A DNA stretch of 64,000 nt from Cohnella endophytica (GCF_003628305.1 NZ_RBZM01000001.1:62001-126000); one strand, 5' to 3'; counted from the first letter of the stretch, positions 41,978 to 51,515 are shown. Program-made: numbers and translations. Notes: a model not told the origin generated them from the sequence alone.

Positions 41978-43461
41978 GGCGAATCTTCCTCCATATGATC
42001 CCGATCCGTCGTTCGCAACACGTGCGGACGCTGCTTCATTTTCACCCAAGGTAACCGGAGATAAGACTTGAACACATCCCTCCAATGCAACGGAGACAAA
42101 GGTGCTAAGTAAGGCACGCCGAAAGACCGTAACCTCGACAAATATCCTACTAGCATAATCAGGCACAAAATAAGCCCGTACATGCCGATGATGGAGGACA
42201 CCACGAAAATAATCAGTCGAAGGACGCTTACTACGGTGCTGAGCGATTGATTGACGAGAGTGACTGACGTTACTGCCGTAATTGCGCCGACCACGACGAC
42301 GGAAGGGGAAACGAATCCCGCCCGTATCGAGGCATCTCCGATGATTAACCCTCCGACAACGGTTAACGTCTGTCCGATGGAGCTAGGCAAGCGGACGCCT
42401 GCTTCCCGAAAAATCTCTAGCAGCATAAGCAGGATAAACATTTCCATCTGGGCGGACAAGGGGAGACCCAACCGGGCGCCGGATATGGTGGCCATCATGC
42501 GAAACGGAAGTTGGTCCTGGTGAAAGGCGGCCAACGCAACCCAGAAACCCGGCAACGATATGGAAAGTAACAAACTCACGTTGCGAATAAGCCGAGCGAA
42601 CGAAATATACAGGTAATTAAAATGAATGTCTTCGGGAGATTTCATCAACAGGGAGATCGTAGCCGGACCGATGAGGACCATCGGAATTCCGTCCACGATA
42701 ATGATAAATCTGCCCGCCAATAAGCTGTTGACGACGTAGTCCGGTCTTCCGGTAATCGAGAACACCGGTAGCACGTTCATTTTGGCGTCCGCCAGCAGTT
42801 CCTCCAATTGGTTGATGCTATAAATTCCGTCGATCTCGATTTTTTTCAGGCGGTTTCGCACTTCGGATAACGTCTTCGGATTCAGGATGTCGTGAAAATA
42901 CAGCAACCCGATTCTCGTTTTCGTGCGCGTTCCGATCGTATAGGTCTCATAGTGGAGGCTCGAGCTCCGAATCCGCTTGCGTATTAAAGCTACGTTCACG
43001 ACGAGATCTTCCGTGAATCCGTCTCGGGGACCCTTAATGGAAATTTCCGTGCTTGAATCCTGAGGCGAACGTTGCGGACGATTACAAATATTCATTTTGA
43101 ACAGTCTGCGGGATTCCTGGAACAGGAAAACGAGGTCGCCTTGGTACACGTATTCGACAATTTGTTCTCCGGTTTCGCTCTCGTCGATCGAGATAAGGGG
43201 AAGCGTACCGGATACGTCTCTCGACAGCCATTGAAAGCTGCTTCCTCTCCGGTACAACGCGGCGAGCTCCGGGAGTACGTATTTACCGATTTGCGAGTTA
43301 TCGCACAAGCCTTCGCAATAGATCAAGAGCACCTCCGAGGCTTGGGAATCATCGAATTTGTAGGCTTGGATCTGGACGTCCGCGCAGTTCGTGAACAAGG
43401 AACGTAGCGCGTCTTCGCTCCAGACGACCGTTGCGCTCGAGCTGGAAGGTGGGGGTGTCAC
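41974..43461 (-). CDS. gerA: Spore germination receptor subunit GerA
   Basis: A subunit of a GerA-type germinant receptor. 495 residues. The GTG at 43461 is ten bases from AGGAGG and overlaps the gerB stop (GTGA); the ATG at 43575 lies inside gerB and is unlikely. A soluble N-terminal domain (1-260) is followed by a membrane half with GRFIIIVDGIPMVLIGPA, LLSISLPGFWVALAAFHQDQLP, IGQTLTVVGGLIIGDA and about five helices. The C-terminal tail PYLAPLSPLHWRDVFKSYLRLPW is highly typical. Germinant specificity cannot be predicted. Confidence 0.93.
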   Translation of the reverse strand: MTPPPSSSSATVVWSEDALRSLFTNCADVQIQAYKFDDSQASEVLLIYCEGLCDNSQIGKYVLPELAALYRRGSSFQWLSRDVSGTLPLISIDESETGEQIVEYVYQGDLVFLFQESRRLFKMNICNRPQRSPQDSSTEISIKGPRDGFTEDLVVNVALIRKRIRSSSLHYETYTIGTRTKTRIGLLYFHDILNPKTLSEVRNRLKKIEIDGIYSINQLEELLADAKMNVLPVFSITGRPDYVVNSLLAGRFIIIVDGIPMVLIGPATISLLMKSPEDIHFNYLYISFARLIRNVSLLLSISLPGFWVALAAFHQDQLPFRMMATISGARLGLPLSAQMEMFILLMLLEIFREAGVRLPSSIGQTLTVVGGLIIGDASIRAGFVSPSVVVVGAITAVTSVTLVNQSLSTVVSVLRLIIFVVSSIIGMYGLILCLIMLVGYLSRLRSFGVPYLAPLSPLHWRDVFKSYLRLPWVKMKQRPHVLRTTDRDHMEEDSP

Positions 43462-44558
43462 GCGATTTTTTGCCTCCTTTTCTGCGATTTCGAGAATAAG
43501 GACACGACCGTCCAAGACAATGACGCCGAGAATGCGACCGCCAAGGATACCGGGAAATAAAAATGATACATCCACGAATAGAAGTCATACGAGTTGATCG
43601 GAAAGATGGCTTCGGCAACGTAGCTGAAAGCGATCGCCATCAAGATGAGGTTACGGGTTCGGTTCGTACGAATCGGAAGGACCTCGATGATTAAATACAT
43701 GGACAATCCGATGCGTATCGAGGCCCCGGCTAACCACTGATAGATGGAAAAAAAGTCGATATGCTCGAAGTAGTTTCCCAATTTCACAAGTCGCCACTGT
43801 TCATAAGGAGAAACCATTTGCTTGGCTGCTTCCGCAGGTCCGAATTCGGTAATGGCTCCGATGAGGGGACCGGTCATGATGTAAATAGAAAATAAGGCGA
43901 AAAAAACCAGATGAAGACGGCGTACTGGTTTATTCAAGCGATGCTGCATGGCGAGCAGAACGATCAGCTCGATGAAGCCTCCTCCCGCGTAGACGGTGCC
44001 GGCGAACACCGGGGACCAACCGTTCTCCAGAAACGGCTTAATCAAACTGAAGTTTTTCTCGGGTATATTCGAGATCCCCGCGAAGAAACCGAGCGCGACG
44101 ACGATCGGCAACAATATACCGGAAGTAATCGCGATGGCGCGAATTCCCCAACTGGCGCATAACGTACACAGAACGGTCAGGCTAAACGCCAAGACGACTT
44201 TAGGCGTGGCGGGTAGGTAGTTATTGATCGTCCAATTGGTCGTATGAATCACGGTTAAGCCGCCGATCATGTATAGCTGTAGAAGAAGCGGAAATACGAG
44301 AATCCAAGAAATCGGAGCATTCGTTCGTTCGGAAAGCCAAGGCTGCAGCTTGTTCTGGCCCGATTTCCTCATGATGAAAATAAGCATGAAGCACCACGGA
44401 ATGAACAGTAACCCCGCCGCGAGAGGCGCGATCCACGAATCTCTGCCTGACGCATCCAACAGCATCGGATTCACGATGACGTGGTTCGTTAAGCCATTCA
44501 TTAACAATAGAATCATGCAAGCCTGCAAAAAGTTAATGCTTTCTTTCGAGGCTGTCAT
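43458..44558 (-). CDS. gerB: Spore germination receptor subunit GerB
   Basis: B subunit of the receptor, an amino-acid-permease-like (APC/LeuT-fold) membrane protein with about ten helices that probably holds the germinant site. 366 residues. The pattern from MTASKESINFLQACMILLL to a C-terminal SYDFYSWMYHFYFPVSLA segment fits the spore permease family. It is first in the operon (B-A-C order, not the A-B-C of B. subtilis gerA). GGGAGAGG precedes the ATG. A forespore-type promoter lies just upstream. Confidence 0.92.
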   Translation of the reverse strand: MTASKESINFLQACMILLLMNGLTNHVIVNPMLLDASGRDSWIAPLAAGLLFIPWCFMLIFIMRKSGQNKLQPWLSERTNAPISWILVFPLLLQLYMIGGLTVIHTTNWTINNYLPATPKVVLAFSLTVLCTLCASWGIRAIAITSGILLPIVVALGFFAGISNIPEKNFSLIKPFLENGWSPVFAGTVYAGGGFIELIVLLAMQHRLNKPVRRLHLVFFALFSIYIMTGPLIGAITEFGPAEAAKQMVSPYEQWRLVKLGNYFEHIDFFSIYQWLAGASIRIGLSMYLIIEVLPIRTNRTRNLILMAIAFSYVAEAIFPINSYDFYSWMYHFYFPVSLAVAFSASLSWTVVSLFSKSQKRRQKIA

Positions 44559-44598
44559 TTGACCTCTCCCTGCAATTGGAAATTATGGCGAATAGGTC

Positions 44599-44628
44599 TA
44601 CTATGCGCAGTTTCATGAGAAAATATTA
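44599..44628 (-). promoter_or_regulatory. Forespore (sigma-G/F-like) promoter of the ger operon
   Basis: On the minus strand, TAATA (44628-44624), 18 bases, CATAGTA (44605-44599). The -10 matches the sigma-G pattern CATNNTA and the -35 fits GNATR in four of five positions. Germinant receptors are sigma-G dependent in Bacillus. Confidence 0.5.
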
Positions 44629-44649
44629 ATCTTTTATCGCCTAATACGT

Positions 44650-44684
44650 AAAAACCCGCGAGCCCATACGGACTGCGGGTTTTA
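44650..44684. terminator. Symmetrical hairpin terminator
   Basis: AAACCCGC (44652-44659) pairs with GCGGGTTT (44675-44682), A-rich before and T-rich after, so it could work in both directions. It lies between divergent genes, and the transcript it ends is not obvious. Confidence 0.6.
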
Positions 44685-44837
44685 TTATTTCCTATGACTT
44701 TCTCTAAGTTGTCCGGTATCGACAAAAACACAAGTTTTATTCGCTGAAAGAATGACAAGCTTTTCATTCGCATATAGGTACAATCATACGTACATTACTG
44801 CGAATAGCCTTCACCATTTGAAGAAAGAGGTGTAGTC

Positions 44838-45977
44838 ATGCGTAGGAAATCCATTAGGCAATTGTTTATTTATGCTTTGGGCCTGGCCCTGATCCTCACC
44901 TTGGGCGTGCGCGCGTACTCCGCGAACCCTATTTCCAACAATTCCGACGCGTCCTCCTCGTCCGAAGTTCTCCAACTTCAACAACCCCCTTTGACGATAA
45001 GTTCCCCGGAGACCTCCTTCTCTCCCGAAAGCAGGCTCGCCGAGCCGCCAGACGATCCGGTTATTGCACCTCCGGAGATCGCCAAGAACATGATGAGCGA
45101 AGTCAGGATCTCCGCTTCCGTCCCCGTCCCGACGATGAGTACATACGAAGTAACGGCTTATTACTTAAACGTTAGAGCCAATGCCTATTCCACATCGAAG
45201 GTAATCAAGGTCGTAAAGAAAGGCACGAAGCTGGAAATCGTCAAGAGGACGGACAACGGATGGCTTAGAATTAATGGCGGAGGTTACGTACACGCGGAAT
45301 ATACACGATTGATCGTGGGAGCGGAAGTAGCGATATCAGGCAGATCGCAGAATGTAAAGCAGATTGCGAAGAGCGAATCGCTAGCGGCGACGGAAGCGGG
45401 GGATACGGAGAAGCCGAATCCGCAAGCCATGCCGCCGGCTCAATCCGTTAAGTCGGTTCCGGTCGGAGCGCTCAAAGTTCCGACGCCGGTCAAACCGTTA
45501 TCCCTGCAACATGCGGCGGACGACAACGAGGATCCGGTTAAACCGACCTCAACGGTAAGAACCGATTCGGGCTTGTCCGAGGAAGACGTCGCCCGCATCT
45601 TCGACGGAACGGCTCTGGCAGGAAACGGACTAGAAGAGACGGTGCTAGAGGTAGAAGAGCAGTACGGAATCAATGCGCTGTTTACGATTGCGGTCATGAA
45701 GCTGGAGAGCGGCAACGGCAGCAGTAAATTGGCGCGCAGCAAAAATAATCTGTTCGGGCTTAACGCGATTACCGGCGACGCGCATAATCGAGCGTTCAGC
45801 TTCGAGACGAAGGGAGACAGCGTGCGCAAGTTCGGACAGCTGCTTTCCAAAAATTACGTCGGCAAGGGCTATACGACGATCGAGAAAATCGCCACGAAAT
45901 ATTGCCCCGCAAACTCGAATTGGTCGGGGCTTGTCAAAAATATCATGAAGAAAGACTTCGAGAAGCTGATTGCGTAA
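44838..45977 (+). CDS. Secreted SH3b-glucosaminidase (peptidoglycan hydrolase)
   Basis: 379 residues. A signal peptide (about 1-29, ending VRAYSA) is followed by a Pro/Ser-rich linker, then an SH3b domain (about 101-158: LNVRANAYSTSKVIKVVKKGTKLEIV), a second variable linker and a C-terminal GH73-type N-acetylglucosaminidase domain (about 245-379). The catalytic glutamate is likely in VMKLESGNG, followed by LARSKNNLFGLNA. It cleaves the glycan backbone of peptidoglycan. AGAGGTG precedes the ATG. It stands alone, between the ger and des regions. Confidence 0.88.
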   Translation: MRRKSIRQLFIYALGLALILTLGVRAYSANPISNNSDASSSSEVLQLQQPPLTISSPETSFSPESRLAEPPDDPVIAPPEIAKNMMSEVRISASVPVPTMSTYEVTAYYLNVRANAYSTSKVIKVVKKGTKLEIVKRTDNGWLRINGGGYVHAEYTRLIVGAEVAISGRSQNVKQIAKSESLAATEAGDTEKPNPQAMPPAQSVKSVPVGALKVPTPVKPLSLQHAADDNEDPVKPTSTVRTDSGLSEEDVARIFDGTALAGNGLEETVLEVEEQYGINALFTIAVMKLESGNGSSKLARSKNNLFGLNAITGDAHNRAFSFETKGDSVRKFGQLLSKNYVGKGYTTIEKIATKYCPANSNWSGLVKNIMKKDFEKLIA

Positions 45978-46015
45978 TTTTCTTCATTGCTAATTCAACT
46001 CTTGGCTTCAAGCTA

Positions 46016-46621
46016 TCACTTGAACCAGCCTTTTTCGTTAAATCGTTTAATGGCTTCCACGCGATTGCTGACGTTTAGCTTATCCAGGATAATGGATATG
46101 TAGTTCCGGATCGTTCCGGTGGTGAGAAAGAGCTCCGTCGCGATTTCTCTCGTGTTCTTCCCGTCGGCAATGAGTTCCATGACTTCTTTTTCCCTTGCCG
46201 TTAAAGGGTTCTCGTTGTCTCCGCCGTAAGCTTCGTCAACGAGCTCGGCAGCGTAGATGCATCGGCCGGCCAGAACGCTTCTAATCGTATGGGCAAGCTC
46301 GTCGCTAGGGCTATCCTTCAGCAAGTACCCGCTTACGCCTGCGCGCATTGCGCGTTCGAAATAGCCGCTGCGGGCGAACGTCGTCAAGATGATGACCTTG
46401 CAATCATCCGCCTTCAATTGTTCCGCCGCTTCGAGCCCGCTTTTCCCGGGCATCTCGATGTCCATGATGCATACGTCCGGACGGAGAAGGCGCACGAGTT
46501 CGATCGCTTGTTCTCCGTCCTGCGCTTTGCCGATGACTTCCATATCCTCTTCCAGATCCAATAATGATCCTAACGCCCCTAACAACATCCGTTGATCCTC
46601 CGCGATAACGATTCTGATCAT
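46016..46621 (-). CDS. desR: Response regulator DesR (NarL/LuxR type)
   Basis: 201 residues. The receiver domain has acidic pocket ED (9-10), phosphoacceptor D in CIMDIEMPG (about 54), T in ILTTFA and K in LLKDS. The LuxR-type HTH contains LTAREKEVMELIADGKNTREIATELF and GTIRNYISIILDKLNV. Paired with DesK, whose stop overlaps its start (ATGA at 46618-46621). In B. subtilis phospho-DesR activates des at low membrane fluidity. Two matching dyads lie in front of des here. Confidence 0.93.
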   Translation of the reverse strand: MIRIVIAEDQRMLLGALGSLLDLEEDMEVIGKAQDGEQAIELVRLLRPDVCIMDIEMPGKSGLEAAEQLKADDCKVIILTTFARSGYFERAMRAGVSGYLLKDSPSDELAHTIRSVLAGRCIYAAELVDEAYGGDNENPLTAREKEVMELIADGKNTREIATELFLTTGTIRNYISIILDKLNVSNRVEAIKRFNEKGWFK

Positions 46622-47763
46622 TCATTCTCCTCCTTGTCCGTATGTTTGGCGATAAGCGGAATCGACGCCTCGATCGTCGTTCCCGCGCCAGTCGAAATAT
46701 CGAGCGTCCCGTTGACGAACTCCAATCTTTCCTTCATTCCTTGCAAGCCGTGTCCTTGCTCGAAGTTCAACGAACCGGGCTTGCCAATGCCGTCGTCTTG
46801 AACGCGCATGACGACTTTGGTAGCCGTAAGTTCGAACGATAACGTACAGCATGTAGCCTCGCTATGCTTTACGACGTTGGTGACGGCTTCCATCAGGCAC
46901 ATGCCGAGCACGTTCTCGGCCAGTAGCGTCACGCCGGAAAGTCTTTCGCCGCCTTGATACCGGAACTCGATCTGCGCGGCATTCAGCATCTGCCGGATGC
47001 GGGGAATCTCGTCTTCAAGCCTCGCTCCGCGCATACGCGATACGAGCAATCGGACTTCTTTAAGCGCGGTTCTGGCCGTTTGTTGAACGTCCTTCATCTC
47101 CGCGCGGGCTCGGTCCGGGTTTTTGACGATGAGCTTGTGGGCGAGATCGCTCTTCAAGCCGATTAGGGAAAGTTTCTGGCCAAGCGTATCATGAAGGTCG
47201 CGCGCGATACGCTGCCTTTCCTCCAGCTTCACGAGCTCGGCGATCCGCAGGTTGGTATCCTTCAACAATTCTTGGAGCTCGCCTCTCTTGTTGCGGTTAT
47301 AGTTGCCGAGTGGGAGGAGGATGAGCGCAAGTAAGTTAATGAGAATAAACGGAGTTTGCGTAATGAAAAATTTGTCCTGCATAATGAATCCAAGATTGAC
47401 GGCGATAAAGCTCGTTACGATGTGTATGGTATAGAGCGTAATGAATCCGGCTTTGTTCCGGATATTGCCGATGAACAAGGCCAGGAAAAACGAAAAATAA
47501 GCGTAACTGAACAAAAGGGTCATCGCTATGGATATCAAGATTTGGACGCTTGTTCCGACGTACATCTGCCAGCCCTTGGCATTGAGCGTGAAGCGGTAGC
47601 AGATGAAAAAAAGAATGATCAGCACAATACCCGACACGATCTCGAGATCGGTGGAGGCGCGGAATATAAAATAGAAAGGCAAGATGATAAACATCAGCCA
47701 GACGTAAGGGCTAATTCCGGGGGTCTTCTGGAATACCGCCAACCTCTTCCAAGACTTCAACAT
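46618..47763 (-). CDS. desK: Membrane thermosensor histidine kinase DesK
   Basis: 381 residues from the ATG at 47763 (MLKSWKRLAVFQKTPGISPYVW), preceded by AGGAG; an ATG 24 bases upstream has no ribosome site. Four to five N-terminal membrane helices sense bilayer thickness. The HisKA_3 motif ERQRIARDLHDTLGQ has the phospho-histidine, and HATPase motifs are MEAVTNVVKHS, VQDDGIGKPG and GHGLQGMKERL. It switches between kinase and phosphatase toward DesR. Separated from des by a terminator, so desKR and des are separate transcripts on the same strand. Confidence 0.92.
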   Translation of the reverse strand: MLKSWKRLAVFQKTPGISPYVWLMFIILPFYFIFRASTDLEIVSGIVLIILFFICYRFTLNAKGWQMYVGTSVQILISIAMTLLFSYAYFSFFLALFIGNIRNKAGFITLYTIHIVTSFIAVNLGFIMQDKFFITQTPFILINLLALILLPLGNYNRNKRGELQELLKDTNLRIAELVKLEERQRIARDLHDTLGQKLSLIGLKSDLAHKLIVKNPDRARAEMKDVQQTARTALKEVRLLVSRMRGARLEDEIPRIRQMLNAAQIEFRYQGGERLSGVTLLAENVLGMCLMEAVTNVVKHSEATCCTLSFELTATKVVMRVQDDGIGKPGSLNFEQGHGLQGMKERLEFVNGTLDISTGAGTTIEASIPLIAKHTDKEENE

Positions 47764-47826
47764 CTTTGGTAACTCTCCTATGCTCATCGATTTCGGTAAA
47801 CCTATACGCTTCTAGTTTATCACAAA

Positions 47827-47851
47827 CGCGCCCCGATAAAGCCGGGGCGCG
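47827..47851 (-). terminator. Rho-independent terminator after des
   Basis: CGCGCCCCG (47827-47835) pairs with CGGGGCGCG (47843-47851). A T-rich tract follows on the minus strand. Confidence 0.8.
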
Positions 47852-47864
47852 TAAGGGAAAAGGA

Positions 47865-48926
47865 TTAGGCGACTTCGTTGCCGAACGGCGGAGTCGAGGT
47901 AGTTGAAGATCTCGTTGTAGCGATTAGCGGCTTAAACTGTTTAAAGCTTACGAATCTTTTGTTCTGTTCGTCCCACAGCTTGAATTTTAAAGACTTCAGA
48001 CTATGACGAAGAGTAATCGTCGTGGCATGCTGCAACGGAGGAACGGCGTTATGGGCTTCTTCCAGATGATAATTCGGCACTCTCGGGCTCAGATGATGGA
48101 CATGGTGGAATCCGATGTTGCCGGTAAGCCATTGCAGAGGCTTCGGTAATTTATAATAGGAGCTGCCTTCGACGGCGGCTTTCACGTAGCTCCAGTCTTC
48201 CTCGTTCTCGAAGTAAGAATCCTCGAATTGATGTTGTACGTAGAATAACCATATTCCAAGAGCGCCGGACAACCAGAAGATCGGCAATTGAACGAGCAGT
48301 ACGTTTTGCCACCCCAACGCCCAACAAAGAATTCCGTATAACGCGAGGATTCCGGCGTTCGTCACCCACGTACTAATGCGTTCTCCGCGTCTGGCGTCTT
48401 TGACGTTAAAGCGATATTCGACCAAGAATACCGCGATCGGACCGATTCCGAACATGACGAGCGGATTGCGATAGAAGCGGTAATAGGCTTTTTTCCATTT
48501 TGAAGCGGCGGCGTATTCTTCTACGGTCATTAACCACATATCGCCTATGCCTCGCTTGTCGAGATTGCTGCTCGTCGAGTGGTGGATGGAGTGACTCCGT
48601 TTCCATTGACGGTAAGGGAACATGGTGATGATGCCTGTGATCGTTCCGAGAATCTCGTTCGCCTTGCGGTTCTTGAAAAACGATTGATGGCAACAATCAT
48701 GGAAGATGATGAAGCTGCGAATGACGAATCCCGAAGCGAGAATGACGAACGGTAACGTCAACCAATAGGAGACGGACAAGCTCATATAAGCAGCAGCCCA
48801 TAGTATGAACAAGGGGAGCAGGGTATTCAGTAGCTGTCTTAGGCTTGATTTCGCGTTTGCTTTTTCGTAAGGCGCGACGCCTTTTTTCAATTGCGCTTGG
48901 TTAGGATTATTATTCTTATTATTCAT
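47865..48926 (-). CDS. des: Acyl-lipid fatty acid desaturase (Des)
   Basis: Membrane di-iron enzyme introducing a cis double bond in phospholipid acyl chains upon cold shock. 353 residues, four membrane helices. The three histidine boxes are HDCCH (about 76), HSIHH (about 112) and HHVHH (about 274). RBS GAGGGGGATC precedes the ATG. Two ATGAC-N4-GTCAT dyads are upstream, the nearer covering the -35. The DesK-DesR pair follows. The Delta-5 position is known for B. subtilis Des, but the regiospecificity of this protein is an inference. Confidence 0.92.
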   Translation of the reverse strand: MNNKNNNPNQAQLKKGVAPYEKANAKSSLRQLLNTLLPLFILWAAAYMSLSVSYWLTLPFVILASGFVIRSFIIFHDCCHQSFFKNRKANEILGTITGIITMFPYRQWKRSHSIHHSTSSNLDKRGIGDMWLMTVEEYAAASKWKKAYYRFYRNPLVMFGIGPIAVFLVEYRFNVKDARRGERISTWVTNAGILALYGILCWALGWQNVLLVQLPIFWLSGALGIWLFYVQHQFEDSYFENEEDWSYVKAAVEGSSYYKLPKPLQWLTGNIGFHHVHHLSPRVPNYHLEEAHNAVPPLQHATTITLRHSLKSLKFKLWDEQNKRFVSFKQFKPLIATTRSSTTSTPPFGNEVA

Positions 48927-48989
48927 AAGATCCCCCTCGAGTTGTGAGCGTTCGCTTGATGTTGGTAGCAGGAGCGCTATCGTATTTCT

Positions 48990-49057
48990 ATTGTAAAGGC
49001 ATGCCGTTCATGACGTTAGTCATAAGTGTAAGGATTCGAATATGACAAATGTCATAT
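48990..49057 (-). promoter_or_regulatory. Two DesR-like dyads and promoter of des
   Basis: Box 1 is ATGAC-N4-GTCAT at 49010-49023. Box 2 is ATATGAC-N4-GTCATAT at 49040-49057. Their centres are 32 bp apart (three turns). A TACAAT -10 for des (48995-48990, minus) puts box 1 over the -35 and box 2 just upstream, as in the B. subtilis des promoter. Box 2 also lies near the -35 region of the divergent kinase (TATAAT at 49076-49081). Confidence 0.65.
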
Positions 49058-49149
49058 GGAACGAAGTTGTTGCGGTATAATAGAGGAGTTTGTCGTAAAA
49101 TATCAAATAAGGTAGTAGACATTTCTGACCAATCGCGGAGGCAAGTATT

Positions 49150-51429
49150 TTGACGATCAAAGCAAAGCTATCCTTACTCATTACCATCATAGTTACGATC
49201 ATCCTAGGACTTAACATTTCGATTTTCTATTACTCGTCGAAATCCGATCTCCAGTCGAACGCGGAACAACGGATGATGACGTTCGCCAAACAGATCGGCG
49301 CCAACTTGGAAGCCGCCGAGAAATCGAAGAACGAAATGGAGCAAACGCTCGGGGAGAAGCTTCGCGCGGTCGCTTTGGCCGTCCAGAGCGAGCTCGATCC
49401 CCATATCGATAATGTCACGAACGAACAATTAATCGCTCTTAGCAAGAAGTTAGACGTTGATAATATTTCACTCTGGAAACGAACGGTTAACGATATCGTC
49501 GTGCTGAAATCTTCGGCGCCCGAGGAAATCAATCAAAGTTCGAAGACGTGGGACTATTGGTACACGGCTTTTAATCAGCTGTTCGACCTGAAAAGCGTTA
49601 CCGTTCCGAAGGGGCAGACGCTGGCTCATTATTGGTCAGGCCCCTACCAATATTCGACGACCGATCCGTCCCACGTGAACAAGTGGGGGAATTACTACGA
49701 CGGCACGACCGACTATATGATCAACCCGTACGTCAACGCGCAAGTTTTTCTCGATTACGAGAACAATACGGGTACCAATTCGATTATTCGCAGACTGCTT
49801 GCGGACAATCCGGATATCCTGGAAGTGTCCGGGTTCGATCCCGAGTTTTTCGGCAAACCCGAAATCCTGAAGATCAAGAAGGGAAAAATCGTTCGCAACT
49901 TGGACGTGCGGCCGGTACCGTTCGGAGAGTACAAGCTGAAAGACGAGGAAAGCGACGCGGAGAACGTTCGCGAGGCAGTCGAGACGGGACAGTCCGTAAC
50001 GTCGAGATCTAAGGCGTCGGGCAAGAGCCTTCTGAAAAGCTTTATTCCGTTGAACAACTTGGGTAAACCGTTGGTAGTCGGCGTAAGCTTCGACTATAGC
50101 TCGATACGAGCTTCGCTAAACCACCAACTGTTCGTCAATTGTATGATTTCCTTGTGCTTGGTCGTGGCTGCTTGGATCGTGAGCTACGTAATTGCCGGAT
50201 TTCTCATTCGACCGCTTCGTTATATTTTGGATAACGTTAACGAGCTGGCAAAAGGGAAATTCGGCAGTCCGATCGCGATTCGCAGGTGGGACGAGCTAGG
50301 TCACCTTACCTTTAGCGTGAATACGATGGCGAACAATCTTCAATCCTACATGGGGAGATTAAAGGACTCGGCGGAGGAGCTTCGGAGTACGAAGGAATAT
50401 TTGGAATCGTTTTTCAAGCATACGTCGGACGCCATTCATGTAACGGATCTGGACGGAAAAGTGATACAGGTGAACGACGCGTTCGAGACGATGTTCGGTT
50501 GGAGCAGCTCGGAGGTTCTTCACCACGAACTGAAACACGTTCCGGACAATCAGATGTCGGAATACGCTGCTATCCGTGGACGGATCAAGCAAGGAGAGTC
50601 GATTACGGACTTCGAGACCATGAGGCAACGGAAGGACGGGCAATTCATCGACGTCAGCATTACGGTTTCGCCGATCAGAGGGAATCAGGATGAAATCGTG
50701 GCGATCGCGGAGATCTGCCGGAACATTACCGCCCGTAAACAAAGCGATGAGGTCATCCGTCGCACGGAGAAGTTATCCGTCATCGGACAACTGGCGGCAG
50801 GGGTTGCCCATGAGATTCGCAATCCGCTTACGACGTTGCGCGGATTCGTTCAATTGAACAAGCAACAGGGCTCTCTGTCCCCGGCTTACTTGGATATTAT
50901 GTTGTCCGAGCTCGAGCGTATTAATTTTATCGTGAGCGAATTCCTCGTACTGGCCAAGCCGCAGGTGAACCGTTATCAACCGATCGATATCAGAAGGTTA
51001 CTTGACGACATGATCGCTCTGCTCGATTCGCAAGCGAACTTGATCAACGTCAAGTTCGAGAGACTGTACGGGAATGACGTTCCGATGCTCGTCTGCGAAG
51101 AAAATCAACTGAAGCAGGTATTCCTCAACGTGATCAAGAATAGCATCGAAGCGATGGAAGGCATAGGCGGGACGATTACGATCGAATTGGATTACGCCCC
51201 GTCCAGAGAGGCTGTCGTTATCCGGTTTATCGACGAGGGGCGCGGAATTTCCGAAGAAGATATGGCGCGGCTCGGCGAGCCTTTCTTCACGCGAAAAGCA
51301 ACGGGTAACGGACTCGGCTTAATGGTCAGCCAACGAATTATCGCCAATCATAAAGGAACGATGCAGATTACGAGTAAGCAAGGTGAAGGAACTTGCGTGG
51401 AAATCCGCTTGAGCACCGCGTCGAAATAA
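49150..51429 (+). CDS. Sensor histidine kinase, HAMP-PAS (sporulation-kinase type)
   Basis: 759 residues, TTG start with GGAGG at 49138-49142. Membrane helix 8-28, a large extracytoplasmic sensor of about 300 residues, a second helix (about 332-356), HAMP (about 357-410), PAS (about 420-530), HisKA with GQLAAGVAHEIRNPLTTLRGF (phospho-His about 554) and HATPase with VIKNSIEAM, DEGRGISEED and GNGLGLMVSQRII. The kinase core resembles the KinA/KinE sporulation phosphorelay kinases, and no response regulator is adjacent, fitting an orphan phosphorelay kinase. Role inferred. Confidence 0.87.
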   Translation: MTIKAKLSLLITIIVTIILGLNISIFYYSSKSDLQSNAEQRMMTFAKQIGANLEAAEKSKNEMEQTLGEKLRAVALAVQSELDPHIDNVTNEQLIALSKKLDVDNISLWKRTVNDIVVLKSSAPEEINQSSKTWDYWYTAFNQLFDLKSVTVPKGQTLAHYWSGPYQYSTTDPSHVNKWGNYYDGTTDYMINPYVNAQVFLDYENNTGTNSIIRRLLADNPDILEVSGFDPEFFGKPEILKIKKGKIVRNLDVRPVPFGEYKLKDEESDAENVREAVETGQSVTSRSKASGKSLLKSFIPLNNLGKPLVVGVSFDYSSIRASLNHQLFVNCMISLCLVVAAWIVSYVIAGFLIRPLRYILDNVNELAKGKFGSPIAIRRWDELGHLTFSVNTMANNLQSYMGRLKDSAEELRSTKEYLESFFKHTSDAIHVTDLDGKVIQVNDAFETMFGWSSSEVLHHELKHVPDNQMSEYAAIRGRIKQGESITDFETMRQRKDGQFIDVSITVSPIRGNQDEIVAIAEICRNITARKQSDEVIRRTEKLSVIGQLAAGVAHEIRNPLTTLRGFVQLNKQQGSLSPAYLDIMLSELERINFIVSEFLVLAKPQVNRYQPIDIRRLLDDMIALLDSQANLINVKFERLYGNDVPMLVCEENQLKQVFLNVIKNSIEAMEGIGGTITIELDYAPSREAVVIRFIDEGRGISEEDMARLGEPFFTRKATGNGLGLMVSQRIIANHKGTMQITSKQGEGTCVEIRLSTASK

Positions 51430-51456
51430 TCTTTTCGAGAATAATCGGTTCACCGC

Positions 51457-51515
51457 TTGACACAATATACCCAACGGGGGTATATTGTGAATATAAATAT
51501 ACCCCTTGCGGGTAT
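51457..51515 (+). promoter_or_regulatory. csoR promoter with two CsoR operators
   Basis: TTGACA (51457-51462), 18 bases, TATATT (51481-51486). Operator 1 has 12-bp perfect arms around 5 bases (51461-51489, core ATACCC-N5-GGGTAT) and fills the spacer. Operator 2 is ATACCC-N5-GGGTAT at 51499-51515. Cu(I) binding to CsoR would release both. Confidence 0.85.

Noticed and set aside
44555-44773. 72-residue minus-strand ORF upstream of gerB
   Set aside because: It runs through the hairpin at 44650-44684 and the predicted forespore promoter, and has no recognisable domain.
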